This document shows, in pieces, positions 47,611 to 57,865 of a stretch of DNA of 64,000 nucleotides. A program made the translations under genes and the position numbers. Where the stretch lies: the NCBI RefSeq assembly GCF_022539505.1, contig NC_061514.1, positions 330,133,090 through 330,197,089 of the forward strand, written 5' to 3'. Origin of the DNA: Lolium rigidum (taxonomy: Eukaryota; Streptophyta; Magnoliopsida; Poales; Poaceae). Each line of letters starts with the position of its first letter. Positions within the stretch are counted from its first letter, which is position 1. The notes under the pieces were generated by a model. It was not told where the DNA came from and did no database searches. It saw nothing but the letters and a program-made list of their open reading frames with translations.

Positions 47611-48379
47611 GATGTGCTGTTGCCACTAGGGATAAAACATCAATGCTTTATCTAAGGATATTTGTATTGTTTACATTACGCACAGTACTTAATGCAATTG
47701 TCTGTTGTTTGCAACTTAATACTGGAAGAGGTGCGGATGCTAAACCGAAGGTGAACTTTTTAGGCATATATGCATGCTGGATGGCGGTCTATGTTCTTTG
47801 TCGTAATGCCCTAAGTAAATCTCATAGTAGTCATCATGATATGTATGTGCATTGTTATGCCCTCTCTATTTGTCAATTGCCCAACTGTAATTTGTTCACC
47901 CAACATGTTATTTATCTTATTGGAGAGACACCACTAGTGAACTCGTGAACCCCGGTCCATTCTTTTACATCTGAAATATAACCTACTCGCAATCATTGTT
48001 CTCTCGTTGTTCTTTGCAAGCAAACATCATTCTCCACACCATACGTTTAATCCTTTGTTTTCAGCAAGCCGGTGAGATTGACAACCTCACTGTTAAGTTG
48101 GGGCAAAGTATCTTGATTGTGTTGTGCAGGTTCCACGTTGGCGCCGGAATCCCTGGTGTTGTGCCGCACTACACTCCTTCACCAACAACCTTCGTGTGGC
48201 CTTCATCTCCTACTGGTTCGATAACCTTGGTTTCTTACTGAGGAAAAACTCGCAGCTATACGCATCACACCTTCCTCTTGGGGTTCCCAACGGACGTGTG
48301 CTTTACCATCACAAGCAGCTACTTTGCTGGTGCCGTCGCCGGGGAGGAATCAACACTCCATCACCGTCACGCGCCATCA
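47611..48379 (+). repeat. Element E 5' LTR (truncated)
   Basis: 769 bp matching 61287-62052 of the 3' LTR. The last 60 bp contain a degenerate copy of the primer binding site (48328-48345). Confidence 0.9.
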
Positions 48380-48389
48380 AACACTTTTC

Positions 48390-48407
48390 TGGCGCCGTTG
48401 CCGGGGA
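48390..48407 (+). other. Element E primer binding site (tRNA-Asp type)
   Basis: TGGCGCCGTTGCCGGGGA, ten bases after the LTR, followed by the conserved leader GATCAAGACACGCTGCAAGG. Confidence 0.9.
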
Positions 48408-48587
48408 GATCAAGACACGCTGCAAGGGGAGTCTCTCACACCCAATCTCTCTACTTTGTTTATTGTCTTGCTTTATTTTATTTTCTGCCTTGTTTTCTTT
48501 CTTTATATCAAAAACACAAAAAAATTTAGTTACTTGTTTTACTTTATTTAATTCAGTTTTGCTTTATTTATTTTTATTATTGCTAAA

Positions 48588-48652
48588 ATGAGTACTCATG
48601 AGAATACTAAGTTGTGTGACTTCACTAGCACCAATAATAATGATTTCATATG
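48588..48652 (+). pseudogene. gag: Element E gag, N-terminal piece
   Basis: Begins MSTHENTKLCDFTSTNNNDF and is interrupted by element H after 21 codons. The frame resumes at 55841 (TPIAPP), as in A and B. Confidence 0.85.
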
Positions 48653-50183
48653 TGATACGTCTCCAACGTATCTATAATTTCTGATATTCCATGCTAGTTT
48701 TATGACAATACCTACAAGTTTTGCTCACACTTTATAATGATTTTATGCATTTTCCGGAACTAACCTATTAACAAGATGCCGAGTGCCGCTTCCGTTTTCC
48801 GTTATTTTTGGTTCCAGAAAAGCTGTTCGGGCAATATTCTCGGAATTCGACGAAACAAAAGCCAAACATCTTATTTCACCGAGACGGACCAGAACACCGA
48901 AGGGGAGCCGTAGAGGAGGCCCAGGGTCCCCACACCACAGGGCGGCGTGGCCTAGAGGGGGGCGCGCCAGCCTATGGGGTGGCCCCCTGGCAACCCCTTG
49001 CGTCGCCTCTTCGCCTATATAATCCCTCGTGACGTAAAAACCCTATACCAATTGACGAAACTCCAGAAAGACTCCAGGGGCGCCGCCGCCATCGCGAAAC
49101 TCCAATTCGGGGGACAGAATCTCTGTTCCGGCACGCCGCCGGGACGGGGATGTGCCCCCGGAAGCCATCTCCATCGACGCCACCGCCTCCATCATGCTTC
49201 GTGAGTAGTTCCCCCATGGACTACGGGTTCTAGCAGTAGCTAGTTGATACTCTCTCCCATGTACTTCAATACAATGATCTCATGAGCTACCTTACATGAT
49301 TGAGATCCATCTGATGTAATCGGTGTTGTGTTTGTTGGGATCCGATGGATTGTTACATTAAGATTAGTCTATCTATAAAGTTTGTGAAGTTATTGTTGCT
49401 GCAATCTTGTTGTGTTTAATGCTTGTCACTAGTGCACGAGTGGCATGATCTTAGATTTAAGCTCAATAATTATTGCTTAGATTGTATCTACATGTTGTTT
49501 GCACATGTCTATGTCCGGAACCCGAGGCCCCAGAGTGACAGCCACTGGGATAACTGGAGGGGAAGGCTTAGATATGAGGATCACATGTTTTCACCAAGTG
49601 TTAATGCTTTGCTCCAGTGCTCTATTAAAAGGAGTACCTTAATTACCAGTAGATTCCCTAGAGGCCCGGCTGTCACCTAGCTGGTAGGACAAAAGATGTT
49701 ATGCAAGTTTCTCATTGCGAGCACGTATGACTATATATGGAAAACATGCCTACATGATTAATAAATTGATGTTCTGTCTTAATGCTATTTCAATCCTATC
49801 AATTGCCCAACTGTAATTTGTTCATCCAACACTTGTTACTTGTTATTGGAGAGTTACCACTAGTGTAGATAGCTGGGAACCCCGGTCCATCTCTCATCAT
49901 CATATACTCGTTCCTATATGACATTGGAAGTAGTATCAACTATTTTTTGGTGCCATTGCCTCTGTGTTAGTGCTACTGCTGCTGTGTTACTGTTACCATT
50001 GCTCTCATATTACTGCTGCTTTCACATCACCCCTGTTACTAGTGATTTTCCAGGTGCAGCTGAATTGACAACTCAGTTGTTAAGGCTTATAAGTATTCTT
50101 TACCTCCCCTTGTGTCGAATCAATAAATTTGGGTTTTACTTCCCTCGAAGACTGTTGCGATCCCCTATACTTGTGGGTTATCA
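48653..50183 (+). repeat. Element H 5' LTR
   Basis: 1531 bp. The first ~170 bp resemble the start of the A/E LTRs. The second half resembles the G LTR. TATATAA at 49016-49022 is the likely TATA box. Confidence 0.92.
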
Positions 50184-50194
50184 ATACTAATTTC

Positions 50195-50212
50195 TGGCGC
50201 CGTTGCCGGGGA
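50195..50212 (+). other. Element H primer binding site (tRNA-Asp type)
   Basis: TGGCGCCGTTGCCGGGGA, 11 bases after the LTR. Confidence 0.9.
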
Positions 50213-50529
50213 GGCATAGCTCTACTCATAAGTTCACCTGGGGAGTACACTCTACCTCTCTCTCTGTTTTTATTTTATTTTGTTTTGTTTTGCTTAGTTT
50301 ACTTTTGCCTAGTTTATTTGTGCTTAGTTTATTTCTGTTTAGTATTATTTTTCTTAGTTTACTTTTGTCTAGTTTGTTTTTGTCTTCTTTTATTTTTCTT
50401 ATATACCCAAAAATCCATAAAATTTTGAAAAACCGAAAAATTAAAAACTGTTGTTATGGAGAACCCATAACCATGTTGGAGCTTATATAATTATATAATA
50501 ATTATAGAGAATCAAGAAAGGGTGAAGTC

Positions 50530-51812
50530 ATGAGTGCCGTGTTAAAAAAATTGAATATAATTTCTAAAATCTTGCTTAAATGCCATGATATAAACTGTTG
50601 CTCTCAACAGGATACTAAACATCTTAAATTCCAATGTGGCTTTAGTGAAGAAGTTTTAATTATGAACTACAATTGGAATAACTATATTCATTTTGGGTTC
50701 GAAGAGGTAGAACAATTTGTCTTATTTATGGGAGCCTCTGAGATCGAATCCTTCATGTCTAAAAATTATGAAACTTGTGTTGTTTGTAAGGACCTTAAAG
50801 ATTATGTCTCTTCTATCCTTAATTTTTGCATAGAAAGTTACAGCGATAATTCTTATATCATTGATTATAAAGAGAGACTCATTAATGCACAAGAATGCAC
50901 TCACAATTTGCAGTGAACCTCGTGAAAGAAGAAATTGATGAACCCGAAAACTCATTGGATGAAAAAGAGGAGGAAATTGATGAACCCGAAAGCTCATTGG
51001 ATGAAAAAGAGGAGGAGAGTGATGAACAAAAGGAGGAAGAATGGATTAGCTACCCATGCCAACCTTCTAATGAGAGTAACTCTTTATCTCTTACGCTATT
51101 TGATTGTCCTCCATGCTTACCAAAGGAGGATGAATGTTATGTTCATGTGGATTCTCTTGAAATATTCCCTATGAGTAAAACTTGTGAGAATAATTATGCT
51201 ACTGTTATCTATGATAATCCATGCTATTTTGATAAATCTTATGATAATGTTTTGTTTGTGCCTGATGTCGAAATGCATGATACTAAAGAATTTTGCTTAG
51301 CAAATGTTTATGATAAAGCTCTAGATGATGGTCCTATGTTACTTGATAATATTAATTGTACTACTAATGAAAATGGGATTGGAGAGGTCTTGACTTTATC
51401 TAGGATTCACATATCTTTTGAGATTGATCAATCATCTTTTTATATTATTGATAAAAGTGGGTTTGAAAGTTTTAATCCCACTATTTTTGAGTTTGATAAA
51501 AATTATGTGTTTGTAAATCATGAAAAGCATGCTGTATGTGATAGTTATATTGTTGAGTTTGTTCATGATGCTACTGGAAATTATTATGAGAGAGGAAAAT
51601 ATGGTTGTAGAAATTTGCATGGTACTAAAACACCTCTCTATATGCTGAAACTTTTGAAGTTACTCTTGTTTTATCTTCCTACGCTTGTCACTTTGATCTT
51701 CATGAATTTATTTGTGTACAAGATTCCTATGCATAGGAAGTGGGTTGGACTTAAATGTGTTTTGAATTTGCTTCTTGATGCTCCTTTTGCTTCAACTCTC
51801 ATCCTTATGTGA
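50530..51812 (+). CDS. Element H ORF of unknown function (acidic, about 427 codons, one frameshift)
   Basis: Two frames meet at about 50911 (TTTGCAGTGAAC). The first (50530-50916) begins MSAVLKKLNIISKILLKCHD and is rich in Cys and aromatic residues. The second runs to 51812. One missing base beside CAG would explain the break, so a single gene is likely. Visible features are a Cys-containing N-terminal domain (CHDINCC, CVVCKDLKDYV), a 14-residue acidic repeat (EEIDEPENSLDEKE, twice plus a partial unit), a middle Asp/Asn/Tyr-rich region, and a hydrophobic stretch near the end (LLKLLLFYLPTLVTLIFMN) that could be a membrane segment. Another frame is open over part of that end, so the C-terminus is less sure. 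There is no capsid, zinc-knuckle, protease, RT or integrase motif. It occupies the position of gag. I do not recognise the family. Confidence 0.72.
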
Positions 51813-54282
51813 GCATCATTAAAATTGTTGAGCCCATCTTAATGGCTATAAAGAAAGAACTTCTTGGGAGATAACCCATGTTTTTATTTTGCTACTATTT
51901 TGTTGTGTCTTGGAAGTTGTTACTACTGTAGCAACCTCTCCTTATCTTTATTTTATTGCATTGTTGTGCCAAGTAAAGTCTCTAATAGAAGGTTGATACT
52001 AGATTTGGATTTCTGCGCAGAAACAGATTTCTATCTGTCACGAATTTGAGTAGGTATATCTGTAGGAAACTCAGAAAAATCTGCCAATTTTCATGCGTGT
52101 TCCTCAGATATTTACGCAACTTTCATTAGTTTTGAGTTTTCTGATTTGATCAACGAAAGTACCTCTAAAAAATCGTCTTTACTGGCTGTTCTATTTTGAC
52201 AGATTCTGTCTCTGTTTTGACAGATTCTGTCTCTGTTTTTTGCATTGTCTCTTGTGGACTTTAAGCAAGGCTTTCTAGACGTGGAGAGCTGTAGCTAATG
52301 TTTTATTGAGTTCTTGCAATGTGTCACTACAGGACCAAAGTGGATTAAAGTTTTTTGAGTACTAACCCCTCTAATGAAGTTTATGAGAAGTTTGGTGTGA
52401 AGGAAGTTTTCAAGGGTCAAGAGAGGAGGATGATATATGATCAAGAAGAGTGAAAAGTCTAAGCTTGGGGATGCCCTCGTGGTTCATCCCTGCATATTTC
52501 AAGAAGACTCAAGCGTCTAAGCTTGGGGATGCCCAAGGCATCCCCTTCTTCATCAACAACTTATCAGGTCACCTCTAGTGAAACTATATTTTTATTCGGT
52601 CACATCTTATGTGCTTTACTTGGAGCGTCTGTGTGCTTTTATTTTTGTTTGTGTTTGAATAAGATCGGATCCTAGCAATCCTTGTGTGGGAGAGAGACAC
52701 GCTCCGCTTCTTCATATGAACACTGGTGTTCTTTGTTTTACTTTTAATGTTCATGACAAAAGTTGGAAGCTATTCCACTTATTGTTATTTGGTTGGAAAC
52801 AGAAAATGCTTCATATTGTCTTGAATAATTTGATACTTGTCAATTGTTTTGAGCTCTCAAGTCGATCATGCTTAAGCTTGCACCATGTAGTTTGAACCTA
52901 TTAGTGGAGAACTACCGTAGAGCTTGTTGAAATTTGGTTTGCATGATTGGTCTCTCTAAGGTCTAGATATTTTCTGGTAAAAGTGTTTGAGCAACAAGGA
53001 AGACAGTGTAGAGTCTTATAATGCTTGCAATATGTTCTTATGTAAGTTTTGCTGTACTGGTTCATACTTGTGTTTGCTTCAAACAACCTTGCTAGCCAAA
53101 GCCTTGTACTAAGAGGGAATGCTTCTCGTGCATCCAAAACCTTGAGCCAAAACCTATGCCATGTGTGTCCACCATACCTACCTACTATGTGGTATTTCTC
53201 TGTCATTCCAAGTAAATACTTCATGTGCTACCTTTAAACAATTCAAAAGTTATCATCTCGTATTTGTGTCAATGTTTTATAGCTCATGAGGAAGTATGTG
53301 GTGTTTTATCTTTCAATCTTGTTGGGCAGACTTTCACCAATGGACTAGTGGCTTCATCCGCTTATCCAATAATTTTGCAAAAAGAGCTAGCAACGGGGTT
53401 CCCAGCCCCAATTAATTAACTTTCATTAATAATTCTCTTCACATGTTTTGCCCTGATTCATCAGTAAGCAACTTAATTTTGCAAATAGACACTCCTTCAT
53501 GGTATGTGAAATGTTGGAAGGCACCCGAGTATTCGGTTAGCCATGGCTTGTGTAAGGAAAAGGTTGGGAGGAGTGTCATCCATAAATAAAACTAAAGTAC
53601 ATGTGTAAACAAAAGAGAAGAGGGATGATTTACCTTGCTGGTAGAGATAAAGTCCTTCATGGGAGCCGCTCTTTGAAAGTTTGTTTGATGAGGGGGTTAG
53701 AGTGCCCACTACCATTCGTTGACAACAACAAACACCTCTCAAAACTTTACTTTTATGCTCTCTATATGATTTCAAAACTTAAAAAGCTCTAGCACATGAT
53801 TTTATCCCAGCTTCCCTCTGCGAAGGGCCATTCTTTTACTTTATGTTGAGTCAGTTTACCTACTTCCTTCTATCTTAGAAGCAAACACTTGTGTCAACCG
53901 TGCATTGATTCTTACATACTTGCTTATTTGCACTCATCATATTACTTTGTGTTGACAATTATCCATGAGATATGCATGTTGAAAGTTGAAAGCAACTGCT
54001 GAAACTTAAATCTTCCTTTGTGTTGCTTCAATGCCTTTACTTTCAATTTATTGCTTTATGAGTTAACTCCTATGCAAGACTTTTTGATGCTTGTCTTGAA
54101 AGTACTATTCATGAAAAGTTTTGCTATATGTTATCTATTTGTTAGCAACTATAGATCGGTGCCTTGAGTCACTTCATTCATCTCGTATGCTTTACAATAG
54201 TATGATCAAGATTATGTAAGTAGCATGTCACTACAGAAATTATTCTTTTTATCGTTTACCTACTCGAGGGCGAGTAGGAACT
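51813..54282 (+). other. Element H 3' noncoding region
   Basis: 2.5 kb similar to 57866-60376 of E, especially from about 52440. It contains two internal copies of the polypurine-tract sequence (52461-52474, 52519-52532) and the GGGGATGCC/GGCATCCCC hairpin (52525-52545). Scattered ORFs of 60-110 codons lack motifs. Confidence 0.78.
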
Positions 54283-54296
54283 AAGCTTGGGGATGC
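54283..54296 (+). other. Element H polypurine tract region
   Basis: AAGCTTGGGGATGC, one base before the 3' LTR. Confidence 0.75.
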
Positions 54297-54297
54297 T

Positions 54298-55835
54298 TGA
54301 TACGTCTCCAACGTATCTATAATTTCGATGTTCCATGCTAGTTTTATGACAATACCTACATGTTTTGCTCACACTTTATAATGATTTTATGCATTTTCCG
54401 GAACTAACCTATTAACAAGATGCCACAGTGCCAGTTCCTGTTTTCTGTTGTTTTTGGTTCCAGAAAAGCTGTTCGGGCAATATTCTCGGAATTTGACGAA
54501 ACAAAAGCCAAACATCTTATTTCACCGAGACGGACCAGAACACCGAAGGGGAGCCGGAGAGGAGGCCCAGGGCCCCCACACCACAGGGCGGCGCGGCCTA
54601 GAGGGGGGCGCGCCAGCCTATGGGGTGGGCCCCCCATGCACCCCTTGCGCCGCCTCTTCGCCCATATAATCCCTCGCGACGTAAAAACCCTATACCAATT
54701 GACGAAACTCCAGAAAGACTCCAGGGGCGCCGCCGCCATCGCGAAACTCCAATTCGGGGGACAGAATCTCTGTTCCGGGACGCCGACGGGATGGGGAAGT
54801 GCCCCCGGAAGCCATCTCCATCGACGCCACCGCCTCCATCATGCTCCGTGAGTAGTTCCCCCATGGACTACGGGTTCTAGCAGTAGCTAGTTGGTACTCT
54901 CTCTCCCATGTACTTCAATACAATGATCTCATGAGCTGCCTTACATGATTGAGATCCATCTCGATGTAATCGGTGTTGTGTTTGTTGGGATCCGATGGAT
55001 TGTTACATTATGATTAGTCTATCTATAAAGTTTGTGAAGTTATTGTTGCTGCAATCTTGTTGTGTTTAATGCTTGTCACTAGTGCACGAGTGGTATGATC
55101 TTAGATTTAAGCTATATAATTATTGCTTAGATTGTATCTACAAGTTGTTTGCACATGTCTATGTCTGGAACCCGAGGCCCCAGAGTGACAAAGAATCGGG
55201 ATAACTGGAGGGGAAGGCTTAGATATGAGGATCACATGTTTTCACCAAGTGTTAATGCTTTGCTCCGGTGCTCTATTAAAAGGAGTACCTTAATTACCAG
55301 TAGATTCCCTAGAGGCCCGGCTGCCACCGGCTGGTAGGACAAAAGATGCTATGCAAGTTTCTCATTGCGAGCACGTATGACTATATATGGAAAACATGCC
55401 TACATGATTAATAAATTGATGTTCTGTCTTAATGCTATTTCAATCCTATCAATTGCCCAACTATAATTTGTTCATCCAACACTTGTTACTTGTTATTGGA
55501 GAGTTACCACTAGTGTAGATAGCTGGGAACCCCGGTCCATCTATCATCATCATATACTCGTTCCTATATGACATTGGAAGTAGTATCAACTATTTTCTGG
55601 TGCCATTGCCTCTGTGTTACTCGCCTATCGCTGTCGTGTTACCGTTACCATTGCTCTCATATTACTGCTTGCTTTCACATCACCCCGTTACTAGTGCTTT
55701 TCCGAGTGCAGCTGAATTGACAACTCAGTTGTTAAGGCTTATAAGTATTCTTTACCTCCCCTTGTGTCGAATCAATAAATTTGGGTTTTACTTCCCTCGA
55801 AGACTGTTGCGATCCCCTATACTTGTGGGTTATCA
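54298..55835 (+). repeat. Element H 3' LTR
   Basis: 1538 bp, the partner of 48653-50183, followed by the ATATG target duplication and the rest of E's gag. Confidence 0.93.
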
Positions 55836-55840
55836 ATATG

Positions 55841-57865
55841 CACTCCTATTGCTCCACCTGCCTCTACAGCAGAATTTTATGAAATTAAACCTGCTTTACT
55901 AAATCTTGTTATGAGAGAGCAATTTTCTGGTGTTAGTACTGATGATGTTGCTGCCCATCTTAATAATTTTGTTGAACTTTGTGAATTGCAAATGTATAAG
56001 GATGTAGATGGGGATATTATAAAACTGAAATTGTTTCCTTTCTCCTTAAGAGGAAGAGCTAAAGATTGGTTGTTATCTTTGCCTAATAATAGTATTGATT
56101 CATGGACTAAATGTAAAGATGCTTTCATTGGAAGATATTATCCTCCTGCTAAAATTATATCTTTGAGAAGTAGCATTGTGAACTTCAAGCAATTGGATAA
56201 TGAACATGTTGCCTAAGCATGGGAGAGAATGAAATCTTTGGTAAAGAATTGCCCTACCCATGGACTAACTACTTGGATTATCATCCAAACCTTTTATGCA
56301 TGATTAAATTTTTCTTCAAGGAACCTATTGGATTCAGTCACTGGAGGTACTTTTATGTTCATCACTTTGGGTGCTGCAACAAAGCTTCTTGATGATATGA
56401 TGATCAACTACTCTGAATGGCACACTGAAAGGACTCCTCAAGGTAAGAAGGTAAATTCTATTGAAGAAACCTCCTCCTTGAGTGATAAGATTGATGTTAT
56501 TATGTCTATGCTTGTTAATGGTAAATCTCATGTTGATCCTAATAATGTTCCTTTAGCTTCATTGGTTGCTCAAGAAGAGCATGTTGATGTGAACTTCATT
56601 AAAAATAATAATTTCAACAACAATGCTTATAGGAATAATTTTGGTAACAACTATAGGCCATATCCTTCTAATAGTGGTAATGGTTATGGTAATTCTTATG
56701 GTAATTCTTACAACAATAGTCGGACTGCACCCTCTGGTCTTGAAGTCATGCTTAAAGAATTTATTAGTACACAAACTGCTTTTAACAAATCTGTTGAGGA
56801 AAAACTTGGTAAAATTGATGTTCTTGCTTCTAAGTTTGATAGTCTTGCTGCTGATGTTGATCTTTTAAAATTGAAATTTATGCCTAATGAAACTAAATAT
56901 ATTAAGTCATTTTCTACAGCAAACGCTATCCAAGTTCGAATCAATGACAATATTAGAATGATGGCTGAATTGCATGCTAGGTGGGAAAGAGAAGAAAAAC
57001 TTGCTAAAGAGAATAATGTAGCTAAAGTTTGGACTATTACCACCACTACTAATGTTGATGCTTCACATGTTGCTAAGCCTCCTACTATCAATGGTAAAAT
57101 AATTGGTGTTGTCAATGTTTCTACTTCTACTACAAAGCGTGCAAAATTGCCTGAAACTGTTTGTGATAAAAGTGTTGAAATTTTTCAAAGTGTTGGGGAC
57201 AATGGTACCATTGCTTTAGATCATAATGATTTTGATTTTGATAATTGTCATATCTCTGAAGTTATTAAGTTCTTGCAAAAACTTTCTAGAAGTCCTAATG
57301 CTAGTGCTATAAACTTGGTCTTTACAAAACATATTACAAATGCTCTCATTAAAGCTAGAGAAGAGGAATTAAAACTTGAAGCTTCTATTCCTAGGAAGTT
57401 GGAAGATGGTTGGGAGCCCATCATTAAAATGAAGGTCAATGATTTTGATTGTAATGCTTTATGTGATCTTGGTGCAAGTATTTCTGTTATGCCTAATAAA
57501 CTTTATGATATGGTTGACTTGCCACCTTTTAAATATTGTTATTTGGATGTTAATCTTGCTAGTAATTCTATAAAGAAACCTTTGGGAGAATTGACAATGT
57601 TCACATTACGGTTAACAATAACCTTGTCCCTGTTTATTTTGTTGTTTTGGATATTGAATGCAATGCATCTTGTCTTATTGTTTTGGGAAGACCCTTTCTT
57701 CGAACAGTTGGTGCTATTATTGATATGAAAGAAGGAAATATTAAATATCAATTCCCTCTTAAGAAAGGTATGGAACACTTCCCTAGAAATAGAATGAAGT
57801 TGCCTTTTGATTCTATTATTAGAACAAATTATGATGTTGATGCTTCTTCTCTTGATGTTACTTGA
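55841..57865 (+). pseudogene. gag: Element E gag-protease, main part
   Basis: Continues gag after H: capsid with LKLFPFSLRGRAKDWLLSLP, in-frame stops TAA (56214-56216) and TGA (56301-56303), then a 466-codon frame (56328-57728) with an Asn/Gly/Tyr linker (NNYRPYPSNSGNGYGNSYG), a coiled coil (FNKSVEEKLGKIDVLASKFD) and a retropepsin-like domain (CDLGASISVMPNKLYDM). A frameshift near 57590 moves the last part (LIVLGRPFLRTVGAI...) to another frame ending at 57865. Unlike most breaks in A and B, these look like ordinary mutations. No RT follows. Confidence 0.88.

Larger units (their letters stand above)
48653..55835 (+). mobile_element. Element H: non-autonomous LTR retrotransposon with an unrelated ORF
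   Basis: 7183 bp, target duplication ATATG (48648-48652, 55836-55840), LTRs 48653-50183 and 54298-55835, a tRNA-Asp-type primer site and a polypurine tract. The internal region has neither gag nor pol. It encodes one acidic ORF (50530-51812) and shares its 3' noncoding region with E. It probably relies on proteins of another element. Confidence 0.93.

Noticed and set aside
50195..50212. tRNA-like sequence TGGCGCCGTTGCCGGGGA
   Set aside because: It is only the 18-nt complement of a tRNA 3' end at a primer binding site. No tRNA body is present; the same applies at the other primer sites.
50935..51174. 79-codon Lys/Met-rich ORF within the H ORF
   Set aside because: It is the alternative frame of the acidic repeat (GATGAA units read as ATG AAG-like codons).
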